Shown: positions 16,930 to 24,862 of the stretch, one piece after another | Layout: each line of letters begins with the position of its first letter | How positions within the stretch are numbered: position 1 is the first letter of the stretch | From: Amycolatopsis azurea DSM 43854 | GTDB lineage: Bacteria > Actinomycetota > Actinomycetes > Mycobacteriales > Pseudonocardiaceae | DNA length: 64,000 bases | Assembly: GCF_001995215.1 (NCBI RefSeq) | Contig: NZ_MUXN01000003.1 | Coordinates: 124,001-188,000, forward strand | Direction of reading: 5' to 3' | Program-made: the position numbers and the translations under genes | The notes under the pieces: generated by a model | Databases searched by the model: none | What the model was told of the DNA's origin: nothing | The model's input: the letters and a program-made list of their open reading frames with translations, nothing else

Positions 16930-17349
16930 GTGGACGACGGACTCGCAGACTTGCTGCACCGCGTGGTCATGCTGATGGGTGAGGCGACCCGGCGGCGCAC
17001 CGATGACCTCGACGGGCTGACCTACAGTCAGATACGGCTTCTCGGCACCTTGGAGGACATCGAGCCGGCGACGCAGCATCGGCTCGCGCAGGCGATGTCG
17101 GTGTCCGACCCGGCGATCAGCCGGGCACTGCGGCCGCTCGAAGCGGACGGCCTGGTGCGGATCGTCGTCGACCCCGAACACGCGCGGCGACGGCTGGTCC
17201 GGCTCACCGAGTCCGGCCGGAAAGCCTTCCATGAGGCCGGGAAGCCGCTCTACGACGAGTTCCGCACGGCACTCGTCGCGGCCGGATTCCCTTACGAGCG
17301 CTACCTCGAAGACACCCTTCGGCTGGCCGAAATCCTCACGCCCGACTGA
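16930..17349 (+). CDS. MarR-family transcriptional regulator
   Basis: 139 aa winged-helix regulator. The DNA-binding core is TYSQIRLLGTLEDIEPATQHRLAQAMSVSDPAISRALRPLEADGLV followed by the wing VVDPEHARRRLVRLTESGR; N- and C-terminal helices would form the dimer interface. MarR proteins usually repress a divergent gene until a phenolic or other ligand binds. GTG 16930 has GGTAAGG just upstream; a TTG at 16903 would overlap the operator and is less likely. Divergent from the small membrane protein. Confidence 0.85.
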   Translation: MDDGLADLLHRVVMLMGEATRRRTDDLDGLTYSQIRLLGTLEDIEPATQHRLAQAMSVSDPAISRALRPLEADGLVRIVVDPEHARRRLVRLTESGRKAFHEAGKPLYDEFRTALVAAGFPYERYLEDTLRLAEILTPD

Positions 17350-17484
17350 GGGCGCCTCCGATTGCCTGATCGGTTCGCCCCGGCTGGCCGATCGTCTCCG
17401 AAGGCGCCGGATCCGCGCCGGGGGACCGAACCTGCCCGTACTTTGGTGTTCGTCGCACAAAAGGCGCGGTGGGGAGGAAACCTG

Positions 17485-18831
17485 ATGGTGTCAGGGATAG
17501 CGAGCCGGCCCTCGATGTCACCGAGGCGGGCACGGTTCGTGCGGAACTGGACCGGCAGGCTGGTCGCGTTCGGCGAGTTCATCGACGGCTACGACCTGCT
17601 CGTCATCGGCGCCGCCGTCCTGTTCCTCAAGCCGTCGTTCCACCTCAGCGCGTCCCAGGTCGGGCTCGTGACCGCGGCGGCGTTCGTGGGCACGGCGCTC
17701 GGCCTGGTGGTCTTCGGCGATCTGTCCGACCGGTTCGGCCGCCGGGTGATCTTCATGATCAACCTGGTGGTCTTCGTAGTGGCCTCCCTCGCCGCCGCGT
17801 TCGTCCAGGACGTGTGGCAACTGGTCGCGGCCAGGTTCGTGCTCGGTGTCGCGGTGGGCATGGACATCCCGACCTCGCACGCCTTCCTCACCGAGATCGC
17901 GCCCAAGTCCCGGCGGGGCCGGATCGCGGGCAGCCTGCCCAACATGATGTGGCTGAGTGGCGCCATCACGTCGGTCCTGCTCGCTCTCGCGCTCCAGCCG
18001 TTGTTCGGCGACGAGACCTGGCGGTGGCTGTTCGGCCTGGCCGCGCTGCCCGCGGCGGCGGTGCTGGTGGCGCGGCAGTTCCTGCCGGAATCGCCCCGGT
18101 GGCTGAGCGCGCGCGGTCGTGTGGAGGAGGCGCGGCGGATCTACGACGCACTCGGGCTGGAACCGCCGAAGCGCGAGGTCTCCGAGAAGCGGAGCTACCG
18201 GATGCTGCTGGCCGGTGGCGCGTGGCGGCGGCTGGCGACGGTCACGGCGTTCTTCGCCATCCAGGCCTTCGGCGGCGCGGTGGCGACGGTCGCGGGACCG
18301 TTGATCATCAGCAGTACCGGCATCGGGGTCTCCAACACCCTGTACTTCTCCTTGCTGGGCTTCGTGGTGGGGCTGATCGCCGTGGTGGCCGGCGCCGCGG
18401 TCATCGACCGGATCAACCGACGCTGGCTGGGCGTGTGGACATGCCTCGGGGTGTTCGCCGCCGGGCTGGGCATCGCGTTCACCGGCGAGCGGGCAGGCGT
18501 CGGCCTGGTGGCCTTCTGGATCGTGTACGCCATGCTGACCTGGTTCGGCCCGGGCGTGCTGTCCTGGGTGTGGAGCACCGAGGCGTTCCCCACTTCGTTG
18601 CGGGGCCTGGGATCCGGGATCGCGCAGTGCGTGACGCGGCTCGCGATCGCGCTCAACGTGTTCCTGGCGCCCATGCTGGCGCAGAAACACGGCATCGCGG
18701 TCGTCGCGTGGTACGCGTGCGCGTTCCTGGTCAGCGCGCTGATCGTGGTGGTGTCGCCGTGGCTGGCCACGACCGGCGTCGAACTCGAGGAAACCAACGG
18801 TGTCGAGTCCGGAAAGCCGGAACGAGGATGA
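17485..18831 (+). CDS. MFS transporter, sugar-porter type
   Basis: 448 aa with twelve predicted helices. Sugar-porter signatures are visible: DLSDRFGRR between helices 2 and 3, FVLGVAVGMDIP, PESPRWLSARGR before the central loop, DRINRR between helices 8 and 9, and EAFPTSLRGLGSG near helix 11. GGGGAGGAAACCTG precedes ATG 17485. Predicted proton-coupled uptake of a sugar, polyol or carboxylate. First gene of an MFS-ROK-SDR operon; its stop overlaps the ROK start (ATGA), pointing to a substrate sensed by the ROK protein and oxidised by the SDR. Confidence 0.9.
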   Translation: MVSGIASRPSMSPRRARFVRNWTGRLVAFGEFIDGYDLLVIGAAVLFLKPSFHLSASQVGLVTAAAFVGTALGLVVFGDLSDRFGRRVIFMINLVVFVVASLAAAFVQDVWQLVAARFVLGVAVGMDIPTSHAFLTEIAPKSRRGRIAGSLPNMMWLSGAITSVLLALALQPLFGDETWRWLFGLAALPAAAVLVARQFLPESPRWLSARGRVEEARRIYDALGLEPPKREVSEKRSYRMLLAGGAWRRLATVTAFFAIQAFGGAVATVAGPLIISSTGIGVSNTLYFSLLGFVVGLIAVVAGAAVIDRINRRWLGVWTCLGVFAAGLGIAFTGERAGVGLVAFWIVYAMLTWFGPGVLSWVWSTEAFPTSLRGLGSGIAQCVTRLAIALNVFLAPMLAQKHGIAVVAWYACAFLVSALIVVVSPWLATTGVELEETNGVESGKPERG

Positions 18832-19946
18832 ACCACCCAGGTCTCAGCGGAAGCCGGCCGCGTCAGGCGAGGCAGGCCAACACGGCCGCCGTGCTGCAGC
18901 TGCTCGTCCAGCGCGGTCCTCTGGCGCGCAGTGACATCGCGAAGGAACTGTCCCTCAACCACGGCAGCGTCAGCAGGATCCTCGAGCCTTTGCTGTCCGT
19001 CGGCGTCGTCCGTGAACTCGTCGAGCGGTCCACCGGTATCGGCAGGCCCAGGGTGCCGGTGGAGCTGGACTCGTCCAGCCGGTACGCGGTCGGCGTGCAC
19101 CTCGGCCTCGAACGGACCACGGCCGGGCTGATCGACCTGGCCGGTCACTGCGTCAGGACGCACGTCGAGCACCGTGATCCGGCGGACAGCGCCGCCACGC
19201 TTCGGCAAGCCGCGGAACTCGCGGCCGGGATGGCGGATTCGGCGCCTGGTCCGGTGCTGGGCGTCGGAGTGGCGGTCGGCGGTGAGGTGGACCGGGCGGC
19301 AGGCCGGGTCGTGCGCAACGAAGTGCTGCGGTGGGACGACGTCCGGGTCGCCGACCCGATGCGGGAGCGGACCGGGCTCGATGTCGTGGTGGACGGCAAC
19401 GTGTCCGCCCTGCTGGGCGCCGAGCTCACCTTCGGCGCCGGACTGGGACGGCACAGCGTGGCGTACCTGTTCATCGGCAACGTCGCGGAGACAGGGTTTC
19501 TGACGAGCTCGAACGGCATCATCCAGGGCGGCTTCGGCCGTCTCCTCGTGCCCGGGCCCACCGGCGGCGGTCACCGGCGCTTCGGCGAGTGCGGGACGGA
19601 CGTGGCCTTGCTCGCCGCCGCCGGAAACGCCGGGCTCACGGTGACCTCCCTGGCGGACCTGATCCGGCTGGCGGACACGGATCCGGTCGCGTCCGGGCTT
19701 CTCGGGGCGCGCAGTGCCCAGGTGGCTCTGGTGGCGGACACGGTGTACGACCTGATGCGGCCGGACATGATCATCCTCGGGGGTAGCGGCGCGCCCTCGG
19801 ACCGATGGCTCGAAGCAGTGCGCGATCGCGTCGAGACGGCACCGCCGCAGGCGCTGGTCCGGCCGCGGGCACCGGGCGATCCGCTGGTCGCCGCTGCGGC
19901 AGGACTCGTGGTGCGTGCCTTCTTCACCAGCGGGGAGCGGTCATGA
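18828..19946 (+). CDS. ROK-family transcriptional regulator
   Basis: 372 aa. N-terminal winged helix: TAAVLQLLVQRGPLARSDIA, HGSVSRILEPLLSVGVV and a basic wing GIGRPRVPVEL. A ROK actin-like fold follows with VGVHLGLERTTAGLIDL and VLGVGVAVGGEVD. The ROK zinc motif (CxCGxxGC) is not visible; in its place is RRFGECGTDVALLA, so the metal site seems partly lost. ROK regulators repress carbohydrate genes and respond to sugar ligands. Overlaps the MFS gene upstream and the SDR start downstream (ATGA). Confidence 0.88.
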   Translation: MNHPGLSGSRPRQARQANTAAVLQLLVQRGPLARSDIAKELSLNHGSVSRILEPLLSVGVVRELVERSTGIGRPRVPVELDSSSRYAVGVHLGLERTTAGLIDLAGHCVRTHVEHRDPADSAATLRQAAELAAGMADSAPGPVLGVGVAVGGEVDRAAGRVVRNEVLRWDDVRVADPMRERTGLDVVVDGNVSALLGAELTFGAGLGRHSVAYLFIGNVAETGFLTSSNGIIQGGFGRLLVPGPTGGGHRRFGECGTDVALLAAAGNAGLTVTSLADLIRLADTDPVASGLLGARSAQVALVADTVYDLMRPDMIILGGSGAPSDRWLEAVRDRVETAPPQALVRPRAPGDPLVAAAAGLVVRAFFTSGERS

Positions 19947-20653
19947 GCGGCGTGGTGGTGCTCGGCGGCGCGGGCGGTATCGGCTCGGCCGTGGTGCGCG
20001 CGCTGCTGGCGGAGGGACGACCGGTCGCGGTGGTGGACGTCGCGCCACCGGAGCAGGCCGATGTGCCGTGGATCCGTGGCGACGCAAGCGATCCGGCCAC
20101 GATCGACGCCGCTTTCGACGCGCTCGGCGGCGTGACCGGGCTGGTGCATTGCCTGCTTAGCGAGCATCGCGCCCCCCTCGCCGAGCAGACGGCGGACGCG
20201 CTGCGCAGGGTGCTGGACATCGGTGCGGTGTCCGCGCTGGAGCCGCTGCAGCAACTGGTCGCCCGCGCCGGGGGAAAGCCGTGCGCCGCGGTGCTGGTCA
20301 GTTCGATCCACGCGGGCCTGGCCTGGGGCGGGCAGGCGCCGTACGCGATGGCCAAGGCCGCGTTGGAGGCACTCGGCCGCGCGGCCGCGGTGGAATTCGG
20401 ACCGCGCGGGCTCCGGTGCAACGTCGTCCGGCCGGGGTTCGTCATGGTGCCGCGTAACGCGCGTCGCTGGCAGGACGCGGACACTCGCGACGCGCTGACC
20501 GGGCTGCAGCCACTCGGCGAGCTCGCTCAGCCGGACGACGTCGCGCGCGTGGTCGCGTTCCTGCTCAGCGCTCAGGCCAGGGCCGTGTCCGGTGAGACTG
20601 TCACCGTCGACGGCGCGATGACCGCCGCACTGCCCGAGCCGCCGGCGACGTGA
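19943..20653 (+). CDS. Short-chain dehydrogenase/reductase
   Basis: 236 aa classical SDR, slightly short. The cofactor motif is VLGGAGGIGSAVV (TGxxxGxG variant), an Asp after strand 2 (VVDVA) suggests NAD+ preference, the catalytic Ser lies in VLVSSIH, and Tyr/Lys are YAMAK. The C terminus has NVVRPGFVMVP and SGETVTVDGAM. Predicted oxidoreductase for a sugar or polyol imported by the co-transcribed MFS protein. Start overlaps the ROK stop. Confidence 0.88.
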   Translation: MSGVVVLGGAGGIGSAVVRALLAEGRPVAVVDVAPPEQADVPWIRGDASDPATIDAAFDALGGVTGLVHCLLSEHRAPLAEQTADALRRVLDIGAVSALEPLQQLVARAGGKPCAAVLVSSIHAGLAWGGQAPYAMAKAALEALGRAAAVEFGPRGLRCNVVRPGFVMVPRNARRWQDADTRDALTGLQPLGELAQPDDVARVVAFLLSAQARAVSGETVTVDGAMTAALPEPPAT

Positions 20654-21316
20654 TCCCTTGCTGGGCGATCACTCGTGATCAGATGGCGATCACGCGTGCT
20701 TAGAGACGCAACTCGCGTGATCAGAGACGTAACTCGCGTGATCGGGCGGCGATCATCGAGTTCGCTGTCTGATCACGCGAGTCACGTTCCTGATCACGCG
20801 AGTCACGCCTTCGCTCACCTTGGGGTCAGGCACCCCGGCCCAATGCCTGTCCGGTTATGCCTACCTCCGCCTGACCTGTGGCAGACGTCCGAGCCCACCA
20901 GGAGCATCAGTGGGTAAGCAAAGACGAGTCCGTCAAAACGCGACTTGCCCCTTGCCTTCTCGGCCCGAAGCCGCGTGGCGTGACAACCTCCTCCTTGAGT
21001 GCCGCTTTCCTGTTGACTAACTCGCCGATGGTCCATCGGTGTCGGCACCGAAGGGGCGTTGATCCAAATGGAGCAATCCTCAGGGGGTTGGTAGTCGGAA
21101 AACTGCTGCGCGTGCGTTTTAGGGGAAAGCGTTCACTCGTTGGGGTTGGCAACAAAGATCAAAAAAGCTCTCTGTGAGTTACAGAGCCTGTCCATTGGGT
21201 GATGACTGCCTGGGTGCGCTCTGGCTAGTCTGAGGGAAGCGTTCGGTAGCCCCGCTGGCGCGGCAGGGCGGAACGCGATGGTTATTCAGCCCCTCGGATA
21301 AGAAAAGGAAAATGCC
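20654..21316. other. Gene-free region with GATCACGCGAGT repeats
   Basis: From 20667 to 20809 the sequence is a tandem set of about eight degenerate units built on GATCACGCGAGT and its complement ACTCGCGTGATC, some facing each other. The same unit recurs near 35687-35785 and 63209-63330. The rest (20810-21316) has lower GC and no supported gene; a weak -10-like TAGTCT occurs at 21226-21231 ahead of the small membrane-protein frame. Confidence 0.6.
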
Positions 21317-21487
21317 ATTGTAGCGATATTCGCAATCGGCTGTGGGACCCTGCTTTTGATCTATGTCGTGGCCGTTGTCGCGAAGCGGCCGGTCCGAGCC
21401 AAGGGCAGGCGATTCGAATTCGAGTCGGACGTCGGCCCGGTGCGTGAGCAGATCGCTCGCGAAGGCGACGACAAGCAGCCGAAATAG
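21317..21487 (+). CDS. Small single-pass membrane protein with apparent ATT start
   Basis: 56 aa. The frame runs from a stop at 21299 to TAG 21487 and gives a hydrophobic helix, IVAIFAIGCGTLLLIYVVAV, then a basic stop-transfer AKRPVRAKGRR and an acidic tail ending DDKQPK. No ATG, GTG or TTG precedes the helix; ATT 21317 lies 8 bases after an AAGG tract, so initiation at ATT is the simplest reading. A strong terminator directly follows the stop, supporting a real gene. Function unknown. A later TTG would cut into the helix. Confidence 0.5.
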   Translation: MVAIFAIGCGTLLLIYVVAVVAKRPVRAKGRRFEFESDVGPVREQIAREGDDKQPK

Positions 21488-21490
21488 TCG

Positions 21491-21516
21491 AGCCCGGAGG
21501 GGAAACCCTCCGGGCT
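21491..21516 (+). terminator. Hairpin terminator after the small membrane protein
   Basis: AGCCCGGAGGG (21491-21501) pairs perfectly with 21506-21516 around a GAAA tetraloop, starting 3 bases after the TAG stop. Very stable 11-bp stem with a GNRA loop. Confidence 0.78.
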
Positions 21517-21613
21517 TCGGGCGTCGTGGAGTCGCGGTGAACCCGCTGCCAGGCAGGTCACCGGCTGTCAGGGGGAGGGAGGGCGGCCAAGGGCCGCGGA
21601 TGCGCCGGTTCTT

Positions 21614-21829
21614 CTAAGGAGTCTCGCCGAGGTGGCTCAGAAAGGAGTTCCAGCTCTTCGGGGAGAATTCGAACGTCGGCTGGTTTTCCGCGCGGTCTTT
21701 GCTGTCGCGCAGCAGTACGGATTCATGCAGGATCCGTACTTCCACGCAGCTGCCTGCCGCATTTGAGTAGCTGCTTTTGAACCAGCCTCCCGGATTTTTC
21801 GTCGTCGGCGGAAGTTCGGTGTTGTTCAA
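21614..21829 (-). CDS. DUF397 domain protein
   Basis: 71 aa, the usual size. The DUF397 core is GGWFKSSYSNAAGSCVEV followed by VLLRDSKDR and a terminal WNSFLSHL. These small proteins accompany XRE/DUF5753 regulators throughout actinomycetes and probably modulate them, as in the WhiJ-type pairs of Streptomyces. ATG 21829 overlaps the last codon of the upstream XRE gene by 4 bases, so the two are translationally coupled. Confidence 0.92.
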   Translation of the reverse strand: MNNTELPPTTKNPGGWFKSSYSNAAGSCVEVRILHESVLLRDSKDRAENQPTFEFSPKSWNSFLSHLGETP

Positions 21830-22737
21830 TCTAGTTCCCTGGCGTATCGGTGAATCATTTCCAGCGATTGCTGCTCGTCCAAGGCCTGTCCGAAGGCGTC
21901 GCTGTAGGTCAGCGTTATGTCCCGGATTTGCAGCGGGTTATCGATGATGTCCCAGGTTGTGACCGTCTCCTGCCATGCCACCGTTGGCAATCTCGCGTTG
22001 TCGAAATCGATCATGTGCACCGTGGACGCGCCGAAGAGCCCGCAGGATTTCGCGGTGAAAGGAATTATGCGAACCCTGATCCTTTCAGGGTTTCCTTCGA
22101 TCATGTCCGCGAGGTGGTCGAGCTGGGCTCGCAGGATGGCGGGGCCGCCGATCTGCTGCCGGAGCGCGGCTTCGCTGATGATCGCGGTGATGTGAAGTGG
22201 GTTTTCGCCGGAGAGTCGCTCCTGTCTGTGCCGGCGGACCGCGACGCGCTGATCCACCTCTACTTTGCGGACGACGACCGCGGGCGTCATTATCGCCCTC
22301 GCGTAATCTTCGGTCTGCAGCAGGCCGGGAATGATCAGGCTCTCGTAGTCGCGGACGCCCTGGGCGCCCAGCTCGAGGCCGAACATGCGTTGGATCTCGC
22401 TGCCGAGGAAGCTGGAATACTGGGTCCACCAGCCGCGCTCTTTGGCCAGGTGCCGCAGATCGAGTAGCTCTTGTCGCTCGCCGTCGTCGAATTCGAGGAG
22501 TGTCAGAAGTCTGCTCAGGCTCTCCTCGGACAGGATCTTGCGTTCGTTTTCGACGGCGGACCAGTAGTTGCGCGAGAAGCCCAGCGTGGCTGTGATGGTC
22601 TTGACGTCGACGTTCAACTGGTCGCGGCGCCCGCGGAGCCGGAGAGCGAGCTCCCATGCCGCGACCACTGGGGATGCTGGCGGTGGCACTTCTCCCCCTT
22701 CGGGTCGTCGGTTATGCACAAGCTGGTTCATGTGCAT
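21826..22737 (-). CDS. XRE-family regulator with DUF5753 domain
   Basis: 303 aa. Residues 20-75 form the helix-turn-helix (AWELALRLRGRRDQ, ITATLGFSRNYWSAVENERK, EESLSRLL); the remainder is the DUF5753 sensor (YSSFLGSEIQRMFGLELGAQ, YESLIIPGLLQTEDYARAIM, RQERLS, AIISEAALRQQIGG, STVHMIDFD). This is the WhiJ-like regulator class, involved in development or antibiotic control in Streptomyces. ATG 22737 or 22731 is possible; a 13-bp palindrome abuts the first, leaving no room for a ribosome site, so the message may be leaderless. Coupled to the DUF397 gene. Confidence 0.88.
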   Translation of the reverse strand: MHMNQLVHNRRPEGGEVPPPASPVVAAWELALRLRGRRDQLNVDVKTITATLGFSRNYWSAVENERKILSEESLSRLLTLLEFDDGERQELLDLRHLAKERGWWTQYSSFLGSEIQRMFGLELGAQGVRDYESLIIPGLLQTEDYARAIMTPAVVVRKVEVDQRVAVRRHRQERLSGENPLHITAIISEAALRQQIGGPAILRAQLDHLADMIEGNPERIRVRIIPFTAKSCGLFGASTVHMIDFDNARLPTVAWQETVTTWDIIDNPLQIRDITLTYSDAFGQALDEQQSLEMIHRYARELD

Positions 22738-22750
22738 GGTTACGGTAACC
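22738..22750. promoter_or_regulatory. Palindrome abutting the XRE regulator start
   Basis: GGTTACGGTAACC, a 13-bp palindrome with a single central base, immediately precedes ATG 22737. Position and symmetry suggest autoregulation by the XRE protein at a leaderless start. Confidence 0.55.
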
Positions 22751-22960
22751 ACACGAAACTCCGGGCACCGTAGCCGGAGGATACAACCAGAACTTATCGT
22801 TCTGGGTGACCTGGCAAGCCGACCGCCAGTCAAACCGCATCCTGTGAGTCGCGAGGGCCGCCGGAACCCCAGTCCGGCGCTCCCGTGGCCAGGGATCCCG
22901 ACGTCTGGCCTCTTGGCGGTGCCGCCAGTTCGATGCTGCACGCCAACGGGGAGGAAGCAG

Positions 22961-23743
22961 ATGTCAACTCCTGGTCACTACGAGTTCGAAGCCCATCCCG
23001 GGCCGTCCATAGTGGACGGCCATGCACTGTCGCCGTCGACGTTAAGTCTCGACGCCGGTCGCTCCGCGGCGCGGGAGTCGGTCGCCCGGGCCGCGGCCCA
23101 CTGCACGATCGTCGCGGTCGACATCGAGGGCTTCGGGCAACGTCACCGCAGTAACGCGAACCGAGTGCGCATACGCCGCGGGCTCTACGAGGCGATGCGG
23201 GCGGCGTTCGAAGGCGCGGGGATCCCGTGGCTGTCGTGCCATCGCGAAGACCGTGGTGACGGCATCCTGATTCTCTGCCGTGCGGAGACGCCGAAAGCCC
23301 TGTTCGTCGACTCTCTTCCCGGCCACCTCGCACTGGAACTGACGAGACACAATTCGACGCATCCGCAGGAAGAGCAGATGCGCCTTCGGCTTGCCTTGCA
23401 CGCGGGAGAGATCACCTACGACGACTACGGAGTCACCGGCTACTCGATAATCCACGCCTTCAGGATCCTCGACACGCCATCGCTCAAAGTGGCGCTCGCG
23501 GGCAGTTCGGCGATCCTCGCCATCATCGGCTCCGAGTGGTTTTTCGACGAAGTGATCCAGCACAGCGAATCCAGCAACGCGTCGTCGTACGTCCCCGTGG
23601 AGGTCAAAAACAAGGAGACGGAAACGCGAGGATGGACGGTCCTCGTCAGTGCCTCCAGCGCGTCTCGCCCCTTGAACGCGGGCTCGCGAATCCCGCGTCA
23701 AGGCTCTTGTACACGACCGACGCGACGGGGTCCAAGACGATAG
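22961..23743 (+). CDS. Class III nucleotide cyclase-like domain protein
   Basis: 260 aa. The domain starts CTIVAVDIEGFG (the strand with the first metal Asp), continues to CHREDRGDGILILC and LRLALHAGEITYDDYGVTG, the order seen in class III adenylate/guanylate cyclase homology domains. The second metal Asp region (RGDG) is present but the transition-state Asn/Arg pattern is not obvious, so it may be a sensor without activity. The last 30 residues are low-complexity Arg/Pro. GGGGAGGAAGCAG precedes ATG 22961. Divergent from the XRE gene. Confidence 0.72.
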   Translation: MSTPGHYEFEAHPGPSIVDGHALSPSTLSLDAGRSAARESVARAAAHCTIVAVDIEGFGQRHRSNANRVRIRRGLYEAMRAAFEGAGIPWLSCHREDRGDGILILCRAETPKALFVDSLPGHLALELTRHNSTHPQEEQMRLRLALHAGEITYDDYGVTGYSIIHAFRILDTPSLKVALAGSSAILAIIGSEWFFDEVIQHSESSNASSYVPVEVKNKETETRGWTVLVSASSASRPLNAGSRIPRQGSCTRPTRRGPRR

Positions 23744-24022
23744 GCGCGGACCCGGGAGGACGGGGCCACCTACTTTCGTCGATCGTCGTGGACGGGAAAT
23801 TACCATTTACCGTTTGGAAAAAGCGCGTATCGAGAAGTGGTCCCGTCGCCACGGCCACTACCAGCGACTTTTCGGTGGAAACGGTCATTCGAACGGGATA
23901 GGGAGGCGGCCCCTGACGCGACCGCGTCGACCGGCGACCTACGTGAGTAGGTTTCGTTCGACGGCCAGGGATCCCTACCTTCCGTGAGGACTCGTCCAAA
24001 GGGGACCCGGAAGGAACGCACT

Positions 24023-24805
24023 ATGAAGGCACGTTTCATGGCCGCCGGACTGGCGGCCGCGGCTTGCGGAATCGCCGTGATCACCGCCGTACCGGCGAGC
24101 GCCGACCCGATCACGCCGAAGATCATCGGCGGGCAGCCGGCGGACCAGGTCTACTCGTTCATGGTTTCGCTGCAGTCCAGCGGCAGCCACTTCTGCGGCG
24201 GATCGCTGATCAGCGAGGAGTGGGTGCTCACCGCCGCGCACTGCGTGGTGGACGGCACGCCGGAGCAGGTCAAAATGAGGATCGGCACCAAGACCTGGGC
24301 CCAGGGCGGGGAGGAGGCCCAGGCCGCGGAGATCAAGGTGCACCCGGACTACGACGGCCAGAAGCCCGGCGCGGACATCGCACTGGTCAAGCTGGCGGCG
24401 AAGGCCACCTCCAAGCCGATCCAGCTCGCCGACAAGGCCGACCCGGGCACCGAGTCGCGGATCATCGGCTGGGGCCAGACCTGCCCGACCCGGGGTTGCG
24501 GTGAGGTCCCCGACGAGCTGCAGCAGCTGGACACCAAGGTGCTCGAAGCCGACAAGTGCACCGACATCGACGGCAAGGTCGAGCTGTGCACGGACAACCC
24601 GAACCAGAATTCGGGTGCCTGCTACGGCGACTCCGGCGGACCGCAGATCGTGAAGAGCGGCGAGGAATGGCGGCTCATCGGCGACACCAGCCGCAGTGGC
24701 AACGGTGACGCCACCTGCGCGACCGGACCGTCCATCTACACCTCGGTGGTGGCCTACAAGGACTGGGTGGCGCAGACCACCGGCGGTGGTGCCGACCTTC
24801 GCTGA
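24023..24805 (+). CDS. Secreted trypsin-like serine protease (S1)
   Basis: 260 aa preproenzyme. A Sec signal peptide MKARFMAAGLAAAACGIAV to VPASA is followed by a short propeptide (DPITPK) and the mature N terminus IIGG. The catalytic triad is complete: His in LTAAHC, Asp in ADIALVK, Ser in YGDSGGP; three disulfide pairs are likely. The residue 6 before the catalytic Ser region (SGACYGDSGGP) is not the Asp typical of trypsin specificity, so S1 preference is uncertain. GGAAGGAACGCACT precedes the start. Acts outside the cell. Monocistronic, ended by an 18-bp hairpin. Confidence 0.93.
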   Translation: MKARFMAAGLAAAACGIAVITAVPASADPITPKIIGGQPADQVYSFMVSLQSSGSHFCGGSLISEEWVLTAAHCVVDGTPEQVKMRIGTKTWAQGGEEAQAAEIKVHPDYDGQKPGADIALVKLAAKATSKPIQLADKADPGTESRIIGWGQTCPTRGCGEVPDELQQLDTKVLEADKCTDIDGKVELCTDNPNQNSGACYGDSGGPQIVKSGEEWRLIGDTSRSGNGDATCATGPSIYTSVVAYKDWVAQTTGGGADLR

Positions 24806-24823
24806 CAGGTCCGGCTCCCTCGG

Positions 24824-24862
24824 CTGAGCCCGGAACGTCCACAATGGACGTTCCGGGCTCAG
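24824..24862. terminator. Bidirectional hairpin between protease and CHAT genes
   Basis: Perfect 18-bp inverted repeat, 24824-24841 with 24845-24862, loop CAA. It serves the protease gene and overlaps the last codons of the convergent CHAT gene, whose stop is at 24859. Confidence 0.8.

Noticed and set aside
17469..18827. Open frame fused in front of the ROK regulator, overlapping the MFS gene
   Set aside because: Out-of-frame reading of the transporter; the winged helix begins directly at ATG 18828 with an ATGA overlap.
20667..20809. CRISPR array
   Set aside because: Units are short, degenerate, in both orientations and lack uniform spacers or cas genes.
20907..21155. Possible transposase remnant on the minus strand
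   Set aside because: No DDE or other transposase motif, no inverted ends; only slightly lower GC.
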